Source: a virus. From it: a stretch of DNA of 28,304 nucleotides. The translations under genes and the position numbers were made by a program. Shown one piece after another: positions 20,690 to 28,304 of this stretch. The first letter of the stretch is position 1. Each line of letters starts with the position of its first letter. The stretch covers positions 1 through 28,304 of IMG/VR virus record IMGVR_UViG_3300047629_000040. One strand, given 5' to 3'. The notes under the pieces were generated by a model that saw nothing but the letters and a program-made list of their open reading frames with translations, did no database searches and was not told the DNA's origin.

Positions 20690-21139
20690 CTATGATTCAT
20701 TTAGTTTTTTATAGATATCAAATATTGTTGATGAAAAACCAGGTATTTTTTCATTTATCCTTCTGATTATTCCTTCTGGAGATTTCTCAATTTCAATATT
20801 TTGAATAAGTCTGTATTGTTCGCATAAAATAGTTCTAAATTCATTTATTTCATGATTGATATTGTTCATGGGAAATTGAACTAAATCTTTTATTTCATTA
20901 ATTATAGTGTTTCTTAAGACCGCTAATAAATCATCTTTTTCCAATTTTATTTCATTAGATTTTCTATACCAATAAATAGCTTTTTTAATGTATTTTAATT
21001 GTTGTTTACCTATTCCATGTATGGATAACAATTCAGCCTCAGTTGCTTCCAATAATTGAGGCAATACCAGTATTTTTCCTCTAAATTTTAAGATATAAAT
21101 AATTTCATCAGATAATGGTAAGTCACGTATATCAATCAT
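20690..21139 (-). CDS. Protein with RNA polymerase alpha-CTD-like domain
   Basis: 149 aa. Residues 3-56 (IRDLPLSDEIIYILKFRG, LLEATEAELLSIHGIGKQQL, YIKKAI) follow the alpha-CTD pattern of bacterial RpoA: E-D-L-x-L-S, a helix, T-E-x-E-L-L, then N-L-G-K-K-S-L. By eye the DNA-contact R265 of E. coli alpha is E12 here and N268 is Y15; G296 and K297 are kept (G44, K45). Residues 60-149 are a long helix-rich extension. It could bind sigma, activators or DNA in place of host alpha, or be a plain helix-hairpin-helix protein. Start overlaps the HTH gene's stop (ATGA). Confidence 0.62.
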   Translation of the reverse strand: MIDIRDLPLSDEIIYILKFRGKILVLPQLLEATEAELLSIHGIGKQQLKYIKKAIYWYRKSNEIKLEKDDLLAVLRNTIINEIKDLVQFPMNNINHEINEFRTILCEQYRLIQNIEIEKSPEGIIRRINEKIPGFSSTIFDIYKKLNES

Positions 21140-21333
21140 TTCTCCACCATATTTTCTTTAAACCATTCATCTGTTTTTTCAACATAATAATAAACTTTCC
21201 CTTTTCCTTTCATTTGAAGATAAGGTGGACCTTTCTTTTTATTGCGCATAATTCTAAACCAAGACTGGGAGTAGCCATACCTTTCCGCTGCTTCTTTATC
21301 TGTCATTACCAATTCATTCATGAGCTTAATCAT
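21136..21333 (-). CDS. AlpA/Xis-like HTH DNA-binding protein
   Basis: 65 aa. Residues about 10-58 match the MerR-like winged HTH of AlpA and excisionases: TDKEAAERYGYSQSWFRIM, then GPPYLQMKGKGKVYYYVEKT and DEWFKEN. AGAGGGA precedes ATG 21333. Encoded against all its neighbours, in one operon with the alpha-CTD-like protein, with its own extended -10 promoter. It may be an activator or repressor; excisionase is less likely because no integrase is seen. Confidence 0.78.
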   Translation of the reverse strand: MIKLMNELVMTDKEAAERYGYSQSWFRIMRNKKKGPPYLQMKGKGKVYYYVEKTDEWFKENMVEK

Positions 21334-21370
21334 AAATAAATCCCTCTATTTTTGTTAAAAATGTTAATCG

Positions 21371-21379
21371 ATTATAGCA
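21371..21379 (-). promoter_or_regulatory. Extended -10 promoter of the HTH/alpha-CTD-like cassette
   Basis: On the minus strand TGCTATAAT (21379-21371) is a perfect extended -10; the -35 region (ATGATT at 17 bases) is poor. Transcript would start about 30 bases before ATG 21333. The rest of the gap 21380-21550 holds no gene I can support. Confidence 0.6.
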
Positions 21380-21553
21380 ACCTTTGAACAATAAATCATT
21401 ATTAATTAAAGTCTAATCAACAATTGTTTGTATGTAGACTCGTGACATATAGCGAGGTTGAAAACTACCGTAGCAGCGGGCAAAGGCTAAGTTACCCATA
21501 CTTAAAATTGGGGAAATCAGCGTGGTGGCGTTAATAACCAGAGGACGTAATTG

Positions 21554-22273
21554 ATGGAAGATGCAATAGGACAAAGTTTAGATACATCGGCACCGGTTCA
21601 AAATACTGGTTCTGTTTCAGAAACATCCGCTCCTCAAGAGAAGATGTTAAAACAGTCTGAAGTTAATGACATTGTTGGTAAGCGATCCCAAGAAGCAGCT
21701 TCGAGAGCTGTTGAGCAATATAAGCGCTCATTAGAATCTCAGCAACAAAGCTATCAGCCACAATCTCAACACTCGGAAATGAGTGAAGAAAGATTTAGAA
21801 AGTTAGCTGCAGAAGAGGCTCAAAGGCTTCGTGACCAAGAACGTTCAGAATGGCAGACGAGAAGCGAAAAAGAACAGGCTCAGAGAATTGTAAAAAATTT
21901 CTGGGATAAGATTGAAGCTGGTAAGCAGAAATATGAAGACTTTGACAAAGTAACTAATAGCATTGATTTGCAGGCTTTTCCTAATTCTGTTCAAATTCTC
22001 GCTGAAAGTTTGGAAAATTCGGCTGATGTATTATACGAATTGGGAAAAAATCCTTTCAAATTAGATCAATTGGAAAGACTTGCTGAACGCTCGCCAAGAA
22101 TGGCTTACGCAGAGGCTAAAAGGCTTTCTGATTCTATCAAGAGCAATGAGACTGCTTCTAGTTACAAAATCCCTAATGCACCACTAAGTCAACAGCGCCC
22201 TACTAACGTCGGAACGGATGCAGGTAAAAATGCGCTGTCGATGAGAGATTTAAAAGCCAAATACAGAGCTTAA
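21554..22273 (+). CDS. Scaffolding protein, P22 gp8-like
   Basis: 239 aa from ATG 21554 (GAGGA upstream; the longer frame begins with a TTG). Disordered N-terminus, Gln/Glu-rich helices (residues 40-115), and a basic helical C-terminus (SMRDLKAKYRA) as used by P22 scaffold to bind coat. Directly upstream of coat. It guides prohead assembly and leaves before maturation. Length and context support the call; sequence motifs are weak. Confidence 0.8.
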   Translation: MEDAIGQSLDTSAPVQNTGSVSETSAPQEKMLKQSEVNDIVGKRSQEAASRAVEQYKRSLESQQQSYQPQSQHSEMSEERFRKLAAEEAQRLRDQERSEWQTRSEKEQAQRIVKNFWDKIEAGKQKYEDFDKVTNSIDLQAFPNSVQILAESLENSADVLYELGKNPFKLDQLERLAERSPRMAYAEAKRLSDSIKSNETASSYKIPNAPLSQQRPTNVGTDAGKNALSMRDLKAKYRA

Positions 22274-22333
22274 TTCTCATTCAGGTCATTTATATCTTAT
22301 CCGAACTATTAACAGTAGCTAGGAGTAGCCCAA

Positions 22334-23650
22334 ATGGCCGTATTTCCCAATAATATTTTACAACAGGTACAAACCTATCAACGTTCGGGTTTAGCTTTGT
22401 TACAAAACCTGTGCTGCCATATCAGTACAGCTAATACAAAATTTAAAGACTTTGATCAAATCCAAGCAAATCTTGGGTCTGTGGTGACATTTGACTTACC
22501 ACCAAGAGCCACGACTGTTGCCGGTCTTGTGGCAGCTTTCCAGCCAGCTGTTCAGCGCGTGCAAACATTGGCATGTGACCAAGCAAACAACAGCTCATTT
22601 GCCGTAACTTCACAACAACGCATTTTCAACTTAGAAAAAGGTGAAGAAGATTATATGCGTGTGTTTGGTAAGAGTTTTATTGCTGAATTAGCTACTCAAG
22701 TTGAAGGTAATATTGCTCAAAACTGGGATTCAGGTGTTAGAAGCCAATTAGATGGTACATTGAATACTTTCTCGGGCCCTTATCGATTCTTCGGTAATGG
22801 TAGTACAGCGTTAAGTTCCTATCAGCAATTGGCTCAAGCTATCATGCTATTTAAGAACTATGGATCTGTGGCTGAAGGTATTAAGGTTTATCTGCCAGAT
22901 ACAGTTATTCCTGCGATTGTTGGTAGTGGTTTAAATCAATTCGTTCCTCATCGTAACGATGACATTGCTATGTCTTGGGAAGTTGGCGATTTTGGTACAC
23001 CTTTAGTTAACTATTATCAGTCAAACTTAATGCCTATTCACATTTCTGGAAATACTGGAGTTTTAGGCCAAGTATTGACTGTAGTAAGTACTAATGATCC
23101 AACAGGACAAAATGTCACTCAAATTACAGTTTCTGGGGCTACAGCTAGTGATGCTCAGGCAGTATTTTCTGGTGACTTGTTTGAATTTAATGACGGCGTA
23201 TCAGGATTTCCAAATATGCGTTATTTAACATTTATTGGTCATTTCCCAAGTGCTAATCCTGTTCAATTTAGGGCAACCGCAGATGCTGCTGCCACTGGTG
23301 GTGGAGATGTTACTATAACTATCACTCCTGCTCTTAACTGGGCTGGTGGTCAAAATCAAAACCTAAACAATCCTATTCAAGCCGGCATGCAGATTAGCGG
23401 TCTTCCATCACATAGATGTGGTGGCATTTTAGGAGGGGAAGCATTCTATTTAGCGATGCCTCAATTACCTGAACAATCACCTTATGATACTGCAAATGAA
23501 TACGATGAAGATACTGGTTGTTCATTGAGGCTGACATATGGCTCATTATTTGGTCAAAACCAGACAGGTATGATTTACGATGAAACTCATGGATCTGTTA
23601 TTGTTCCAGAATATTCAATGCGTTATATCATTCCTCTGTCACAGGGCTAA
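22334..23650 (+). CDS. Major capsid protein, P22 coat (gp5)-like
   Basis: 438 aa, matching P22 coat length (430). N-terminal NNILQQVQTYQRSGLALLQN and the SSFAVTSQQRIFNLEKGEEDYMRVFG segment, followed by LATQVEGNIAQ, are features of P22-type coats with the HK97 fold. A middle beta-rich stretch (about 225-345) corresponds to the extra inserted domain of the family. AGGAG precedes the ATG. Forms the icosahedral shell. Confidence 0.9.
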   Translation: MAVFPNNILQQVQTYQRSGLALLQNLCCHISTANTKFKDFDQIQANLGSVVTFDLPPRATTVAGLVAAFQPAVQRVQTLACDQANNSSFAVTSQQRIFNLEKGEEDYMRVFGKSFIAELATQVEGNIAQNWDSGVRSQLDGTLNTFSGPYRFFGNGSTALSSYQQLAQAIMLFKNYGSVAEGIKVYLPDTVIPAIVGSGLNQFVPHRNDDIAMSWEVGDFGTPLVNYYQSNLMPIHISGNTGVLGQVLTVVSTNDPTGQNVTQITVSGATASDAQAVFSGDLFEFNDGVSGFPNMRYLTFIGHFPSANPVQFRATADAAATGGGDVTITITPALNWAGGQNQNLNNPIQAGMQISGLPSHRCGGILGGEAFYLAMPQLPEQSPYDTANEYDEDTGCSLRLTYGSLFGQNQTGMIYDETHGSVIVPEYSMRYIIPLSQG

Positions 23651-23679
23651 TAAACAAATTTACTTTTTTGGAGACAAAT

Positions 23680-24468
23680 ATGTCACAAGATCAAAGTTAT
23701 CCCGTTATTAATTTGCCAAATTTATATAAAAATGGATTAGTTCTTTCTAAAGTAAGCAATACTTCTTTGCATATATCTGTCGGTCAATGTAGAGATTCAA
23801 ACAATGTTATTGATTTGGTTATTGGATCGCAAAATGTAGAAGGACAATTGGTGACCGCGCCATTGGTATTAGATATGACAATAAATGGCGCTAATGGCCT
23901 CGATAAAGGGAGCATTGCAGCAAGCACTATGTATGCAATATATCTCATCGGAGATTCAAGATATTATCAGCCGACAGCATGTATAGCTACAGTTGATACA
24001 AATTCAGTTCCTCTGATGCCTATAGGTTATGACTCAATGAGACTGATTGGATATTGGCCAACTAATAGCAGCTCACATTTTTGGTCTGGAACTTATTTAG
24101 GTTCTAGTAATGATATTAAATTCTATTATTCAAGCCAAGTTCAAGCACTTCTTGGAGGTAATGCTACCGGTGGCCCGACAGCTGTACCCCTGTTACCATT
24201 TGTTCCGTATGCAAATTCAGTAGAAGTAGGATTACAAGCTGTTTATGCAGGTGCAACAGTAGGTAACTTAGGTCTGCTTTATAATGGCGTTAATGATGGA
24301 AGTAACTATGTCATAATATATTGTCAGGTAACTGGCGTTACAACTTCAGAACAAGTAGTATTAAATACCGGACCCATCGTTTCTGGATCACCATTCATAG
24401 ATTATGCTGTAACCAATTCATCTGATAGTATGAGTTTGTATGTGACTGGATTTAGTGTAGAAGTATAA
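23680..24468 (+). CDS. Probable virion decoration or fibre protein
   Basis: 262 aa from ATG 23680 with GGAG nine bases before (a TTG frame adds four residues). The pattern GQCRDSNNVIDLVIG, then LDMTINGANGLDKGSIAAST and MPIGYDSMRLIGYW, recurs in many phage structural proteins of uncertain role. Beta-rich, Ser/Thr/Gly-rich. Location between coat and gp4-like genes fits head decoration or a knob-like appendage. Confidence 0.7.
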   Translation: MSQDQSYPVINLPNLYKNGLVLSKVSNTSLHISVGQCRDSNNVIDLVIGSQNVEGQLVTAPLVLDMTINGANGLDKGSIAASTMYAIYLIGDSRYYQPTACIATVDTNSVPLMPIGYDSMRLIGYWPTNSSSHFWSGTYLGSSNDIKFYYSSQVQALLGGNATGGPTAVPLLPFVPYANSVEVGLQAVYAGATVGNLGLLYNGVNDGSNYVIIYCQVTGVTTSEQVVLNTGPIVSGSPFIDYAVTNSSDSMSLYVTGFSVEV

Positions 24469-24487
24469 AATTTTTCTGGAGGAAGCC

Positions 24488-25240
24488 ATGTCTTATACAG
24501 CTCAAGAGTTGATAACTAGGTCATGGTTTCTTTCTGGTATTGTTGCTAGAAATTTGCAGTATCCCACTGGTGATCAAATCACCGATGGTCTTTATTTGCT
24601 TAATGCTTTGCTGGATTTTAAGCAAGTTGAGACCGATTTAATCCCTTATTATACCTATATTGAAATGCCCATGGTTGCTGACCAAGAGTTCTATTATTTG
24701 CCTTACGTGGCATTAGTAGAGTCAGCGACGTTTAATATTTCTACAGTTAGATACCCGACCAATAGCGTATCACGTACTAACTATTTTGGTTCTGCTAGAG
24801 TGGATAATATTAGTTCTCTACCCTTTTCTTGGAATTTTAATAGGGGACAAGGTGGCGGGACAATAGGATTCTATTTTAAACCAGAATCAGCATATCCATT
24901 GAAAATGATGGTTAAGTTTTTCTTGGTGGATGTATCTCTAGATACTGATTTAACTAATGCATCCCTTATAGTTCCATACACATTTATAAATACTTCAAAT
25001 CAAGGATATGACAGTAGCTACATTGAATATTTGCGGTACGCATTGGCAGCCAAAATGTGTGAAGAATACGGGTTGGAATTTGCTCCTCAAGCGATGGCCA
25101 CATTAAAATCTTATGAAAGAAAACTAATGTATATGGAGCCCCCAGATTTATCAATGAAGAAGGGTTCAATTCTTAATTCCAGTAGAAGTGGCGTTCTCAA
25201 CTGGGGCATGGTCAATATCGGTCACGGGTGGGTTCCTTAG
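24488..25240 (+). CDS. Head-to-tail adaptor, P22 gp4-like
   Basis: 250 aa. Start MSYTAQELITRSWFLSGIVA and helix ITDGLYLLNALLDFKQ fit the gp4 family that binds under the portal and begins the tail. The family also has C-terminal helices like YIEYLRYALAAKMCEEYGLEF. Longer than P22 gp4 (166 aa), with an extra beta-rich middle. GGAGGAAG precedes the ATG. The gp10- and gp26-type genes expected next are not in this window. Confidence 0.78.
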   Translation: MSYTAQELITRSWFLSGIVARNLQYPTGDQITDGLYLLNALLDFKQVETDLIPYYTYIEMPMVADQEFYYLPYVALVESATFNISTVRYPTNSVSRTNYFGSARVDNISSLPFSWNFNRGQGGGTIGFYFKPESAYPLKMMVKFFLVDVSLDTDLTNASLIVPYTFINTSNQGYDSSYIEYLRYALAAKMCEEYGLEFAPQAMATLKSYERKLMYMEPPDLSMKKGSILNSSRSGVLNWGMVNIGHGWVP

Positions 25241-25244
25241 TTAA

Positions 25245-25273
25245 TTGATAAAGGATGGAGTTCATTGTATAAT
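25245..25273 (+). promoter_or_regulatory. Strong sigma70 promoter before endonuclease VII genes
   Basis: TTGATA (25245-25250), 17 bases, TATAAT (25268-25273), just after the gp4-like stop and 27 bases before ATG 25300. Confidence 0.78.
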
Positions 25274-25299
25274 CTAATTTTCCAAACAGAGAAAAGATT

Positions 25300-25860
25300 A
25301 TGCATTGTAATAGACATGGTGAACTTTCTTCCGATCAAATACGTTCTTATATCCGCAACAGAAGAGGAAGTTCAAAATTAGTGCATGGATGCAAATTATG
25401 TCATAGAATGTCAGCTGGGTCTTCGAAAAAAAAAGCAAGAGAAGATTATAGAAATGGTATAACTGATGTTGAGCCAATCGAAAATATTAGAACCAGAGAA
25501 GACAGAAAGAAAAATCCAGAAAAATATAGAAAATGGTCAAAAAATTCCAGGGAAAAACAAGGAACTTTTAGAAATGTTGTTGAGATATGTCGGGTCCGTT
25601 CAATATCTACAAATGAATATCAATCAATTTTAAAATCACAAAATTACAAATGCGCAATTTGCAAACAATCAGAAACTCGTAAAAATAGAGCAGGTGAAAT
25701 AGCTCGTCTATGTCTCGACCACAATCATAAAACCAATAAAATTCGAGAATTTCTTTGTCATAATTGTAATGTAATGATAGGTAAATTTCATGAGTCCATT
25801 GAATTTATTGAATCGGCAATTAATTATTTAATAATTCATGGTGATGTATGCCGGAAATAA
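25300..25860 (+). CDS. Recombination endonuclease VII-like nuclease A
   Basis: 186 aa. Residues about 115-165 carry the endonuclease VII core: CAIC, CLDHNHKTNKIREFLCHNC and NVMIGKF, with four zinc cysteines and the DH active-site pair. An N-terminal C/H set (CNRHGEL, HGCKLC) may bind a second zinc. These enzymes resolve branched DNA before packaging, and free-standing copies also act as homing endonucleases. Own promoter; overlaps the next paralogue by 13 bases. Confidence 0.87.
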   Translation: MHCNRHGELSSDQIRSYIRNRRGSSKLVHGCKLCHRMSAGSSKKKAREDYRNGITDVEPIENIRTREDRKKNPEKYRKWSKNSREKQGTFRNVVEICRVRSISTNEYQSILKSQNYKCAICKQSETRKNRAGEIARLCLDHNHKTNKIREFLCHNCNVMIGKFHESIEFIESAINYLIIHGDVCRK

Positions 25861-26246
25861 TAAAAATATGTAAGATGTGTGGACCATTAACAATAGATAA
25901 AACTAGGACAGAAAAAAATAGTATTTATTTACGTATAGAATGTTTATTCTGTAGGCGACAGAAACAAATATTGAATAGAAGAAAAATATCTAAAATAGAT
26001 TATGATTTTTTATTTGAAAAACAAGAAAACAAATGTGCTATATGCCGAAAAGAAGAATTATTAATAAGCAGGGGTGGTCATGTTGCGCCTTTGTGTGTTG
26101 ATCATTGCCATTTGTGTAATAGTAATCGAGGATTATTATGTCATGACTGTAATACTTCGATCGGAAGAGCTAAAGACAATATAAGCATCCTCCAATCCGC
26201 CATAGACTACCTAAAAAAACACAACCATGTCGAGAACAATCTCTAA
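25848..26246 (+). CDS. Recombination endonuclease VII-like nuclease B
   Basis: 132 aa paralogue of the preceding gene. N-terminal CKMCGPL and CLFC, then CAIC, CVDHCHLC, GLLCHDCNTSIGRA and the C-terminal LQSAIDYL helix. The active-site DH is present. No separate promoter; translation probably coupled to nuclease A (13-base overlap). Two tandem copies suggest duplication or sequential insertion. Confidence 0.85.
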   Translation: MPEIIKICKMCGPLTIDKTRTEKNSIYLRIECLFCRRQKQILNRRKISKIDYDFLFEKQENKCAICRKEELLISRGGHVAPLCVDHCHLCNSNRGLLCHDCNTSIGRAKDNISILQSAIDYLKKHNHVENNL

Positions 26247-26250
26247 ATGG

Positions 26251-26436
26251 TTAAGTCAATCTCAAATAATGCAACACAACCGGAATGAAAATAGAAGTAA
26301 TCACAAGTCCTATGATAAGCAAGAATCTTGTATCAATTTTAACCTCAAGTTCATTAATGCTGTCATGAATTTCTCGGTTTAATTCTTCGAGCATTCTTAG
26401 GCGAACTTCATGGTTGATATAAGCTTCATCAGTCAT
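26251..26436 (-). CDS. Holin/XhlA-like small membrane protein
   Basis: 61 aa. Residues 1-36 form a charged coiled coil (VRLRMLEELNREIHDSINEL). Residues about 38-58 form one membrane helix (FLLIIGLVITSIFIPVVLHYL). This coil-then-TM plan is that of XhlA/hemolysin-type phage lysis accessories. Start overlaps the ejection-protein stop (ATGA). No endolysin gene is in view, so a lysis role is inferred. Confidence 0.6.
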   Translation of the reverse strand: MTDEAYINHEVRLRMLEELNREIHDSINELEVKIDTRFLLIIGLVITSIFIPVVLHYLRLT

Positions 26437-28304
26437 TCGAATAGCTCATTTAAATATTTCTTTCCTTGGTATAAGCCGTAAGCTAAAGGTGCACCTACGG
26501 TAGTCGTATATAGAGCTCCTTTTAATTTATTTTTTATAGCGTCCCTATTTTTAATATGCCTATCATATTCTTTTTGAAGCCTATCAACTTCTTCTTTGGA
26601 TAATTTTTTATCGTTCATTTTTGATTTAATAGCATTAGCTAATCTTTCCGATTCTCTTATTTCATATTGTAACTTGGGTATTTCAACTTCTAATGTTTTC
26701 CGTCTATCCTGTTCTTTTTGACGTAGCTTGAACTCTTCGTTTCTTTGTTTGGCAATTTTCTCTAATTCAGGAACTATTTTTTCAGCATGTTCGAGTTGCT
26801 GAGATGTTGCAGCGTGTTTCTGTAAAGTTTCAGAAATCTTAGGATTTAATTGCATATATGGAGTTAAATTTTCACTTGGATTTTTTATGCCTTCTAAATT
26901 TTTACCTAAAGATTGGCCAACAATAAGTCTTTGTAATTCTGGATTTTTAGCTACTTGATTTCTTAAAATATCCGTACCAGAAGTTGTTCCAGAAAGATGT
27001 TCTGCGATATTTTTTGATGTGCGTCCGTGCTGCAACATCTCCTGATACAAAGGATTTTTATATAAAGGAGCATATTCAGTAGCATAACGTTTATTGATAG
27101 CTCTTAGTTTTTCTAAATGCTCTCCACCTAATTGTTCTTCTATGATAGAAGACATTTTTCCTGAAGTATTTTCTAATTCTTGGGCTCTTTTAATCCAATC
27201 ATCATGAGCCTTGGGGCTGATTCCCTGGGAATGTGCTTTTTTATAAGCTTCCTGTGTTTGACGAAGAATCTCCCTATAGCCTGTCATGTAATCTTTGGCG
27301 TTTATATTTTTATTGCTACCAAATGATTTTATTAATAAATCTTTATTGAATTTATCCAAATCAGTTGACTGTCCAAAAGTTCTTTCTAAGGCTATCTTTA
27401 TTTCTTTTAATTCTGGGGTTTGAAAAATTTGGACATTTTTATTTTCTAAATCTTTGTTAAATTCATCGTATAAGTCACCTAATTCCTGTTTTATACCTCC
27501 TGAACGCTCTCCTGTGTCTTTATTTAATTTACCTTCTATAGCATCAACAATTTCAGTTGAAGCGCGTCTACCATGATTTTGATTGGGTTGGTAATATTCT
27601 TTCGCTTCCTTAGTAGCTGCTTCAAGTTGTTCTTTTATTTTTGGAATAATCGTTTCATGCCTTGTATCTGGCAGCATCGTCTCAAAATTTTCCGGTTTAA
27701 TAGTTTCATGCTCTTTTAATGCATTAGATAATTGTCCCTGTTTTTCTTTTGCAGATAACATTAACCTTTCTGGATCTTTGCTTCCAAGCTTATGAGAAGC
27801 TTCGGAAGTTAAAGATTTTTCCTCGGAAGTTAAATTATGCAATTGCTTCATAGCATTTTCTAATGCTCCTTCAGATGGTTTTTTTAATCCTAATATATTT
27901 TTCAATATTGAATCAGGAAGTGCGCCTAAAGCTTTAAATCCCAATGGTATCACTGCTGCCTCAGCCCCAGAGAGACTTCTTTCTTTAATACCACCTGGTT
28001 CTGTAGCAGCAAATCCTCCAGCGGTCGCTGCCGTGGTAGATGGTAAGGATTTAAGCCCCATCCTCCCAAACCCTGAACGTAAAGCAGCTATGATAGGAGC
28101 TGCCGCCAATCCTTGACCTATGCCATGGCCAATAGATTGACCTGCTGACGCCCCATATTCATTAGGAGCTTGCTGATTTTGGTAAGGTTGTCCTTGTAAA
28201 GCTGCATATGAAGATTTCAAACCTTGAGAAATTCCGCCTGGTATTTGTTCGATAGCGGGCAACGCCCCATATCCTATTTTTTGTCCAATTTCAGATGCTT
28301 TTGG
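26433..28304 (-). CDS. Probable DNA-ejection protein, 5' end cut by window edge
   Basis: At least 623 aa: the frame stays open from the window end (14 codons beyond a TTG at 28262), so the true start lies outside. The N-terminal part is Gly/Ala/Gln-rich with hydrophobic stretches (ASAGQSIGHGIGQGLAAAP), and the remainder is long charged helices with coiled coil (about 490-585), ending with a hydrophobic TTTVGAPLAYGLY. This resembles P22 gp7/gp20/gp16-type proteins ejected with the DNA to span the cell wall. It is on the strand opposite to the capsid genes. Confidence 0.65.
   Translation of the reverse strand, partial: PKASEIGQKIGYGALPAIEQIPGGISQGLKSSYAALQGQPYQNQQAPNEYGASAGQSIGHGIGQGLAAAPIIAALRSGFGRMGLKSLPSTTAATAGGFAATEPGGIKERSLSGAEAAVIPLGFKALGALPDSILKNILGLKKPSEGALENAMKQLHNLTSEEKSLTSEASHKLGSKDPERLMLSAKEKQGQLSNALKEHETIKPENFETMLPDTRHETIIPKIKEQLEAATKEAKEYYQPNQNHGRRASTEIVDAIEGKLNKDTGERSGGIKQELGDLYDEFNKDLENKNVQIFQTPELKEIKIALERTFGQSTDLDKFNKDLLIKSFGSNKNINAKDYMTGYREILRQTQEAYKKAHSQGISPKAHDDWIKRAQELENTSGKMSSIIEEQLGGEHLEKLRAINKRYATEYAPLYKNPLYQEMLQHGRTSKNIAEHLSGTTSGTDILRNQVAKNPELQRLIVGQSLGKNLEGIKNPSENLTPYMQLNPKISETLQKHAATSQQLEHAEKIVPELEKIAKQRNEEFKLRQKEQDRRKTLEVEIPKLQYEIRESERLANAIKSKMNDKKLSKEEVDRLQKEYDRHIKNRDAIKNKLKGALYTTTVGAPLAYGLYQGKKYLNELFE

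Noticed and set aside
21380-21550. Possible structured leader or rightward promoter before scaffold
   Set aside because: Only short, weak inverted repeats and a poor TTGTTT/ATATAG match; not enough to call.

Overview
The window is an AT-rich, densely packed bacteriophage genome segment. Terminase, P22-type portal, scaffold, coat and a gp4-like adaptor place it among short-tailed P22/Sf6-like phages. Low GC, strong Shine-Dalgarno sites, a bacterial-type DnaA box and a csrA gene of gammaproteobacterial style suggest an AT-rich gammaproteobacterial host. A Legionellales-type host is only a guess. No integrase, rRNA or CRISPR array is visible, so lifestyle is unresolved.

Layout. (1) 1-4314, minus strand: a leftward recombination operon with a coil-rich phage protein, a stand-alone AP2-like protein, a Sak4-like RecA-fold ATPase, an SSB, two PD-(D/E)XK nucleases (one with Cas4-like cysteines), a small zinc protein, a degenerate HNH-AP2 protein and a secreted protein cut by the left edge. 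(2) 4361-4400: back-to-back sigma70 promoters whose -35 boxes share one palindrome, next to a Cro-like gene. (3) 4840-5857, plus strand: a hairpin-rich leader, then a lambda O-like replication initiator whose gene contains a perfect DnaA box and four palindromic iterons, the likely replication origin. (4) 5954-10359, minus strand: about twenty tiny overlapping genes (membrane peptides and zinc-knuckle proteins), ending with csrA and a terminator; the promoter lies at 10391-10419 among operator-like repeats. (5) 10637-13371, plus strand: zinc protein, a tRNA-like element that appears to hide the ribosome site of the next gene, small terminase, a self-promoted HTH gene and a cassette of small DUF551-like genes. 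(6) 13358-25240: packaging and head genes (large terminase, portal, small proteins, two paralogous fibre-like proteins, scaffold, coat, virion protein, gp4-like adaptor). This is interrupted at 20690-21376 by a reverse-strand regulatory cassette: an AlpA-like HTH plus a protein resembling the RNA polymerase alpha C-terminal domain. (7) 25245-26246: two overlapping endonuclease VII-like genes with their own promoter. (8) 26251-28304, minus strand: a holin/XhlA-like protein and a probable DNA-ejection protein cut by the right edge.

The early leftward and replication genes would copy and recombine the DNA. The csrA operon probably remodels host physiology after transcription. The rightward block builds and fills heads. 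Many starts were moved from the longest reading frame to a start with a good ribosome site or a stop/start overlap, and about fifteen small genes are reported from reading the sequence directly. All functional names rest on motif reading by eye; no database search was run.
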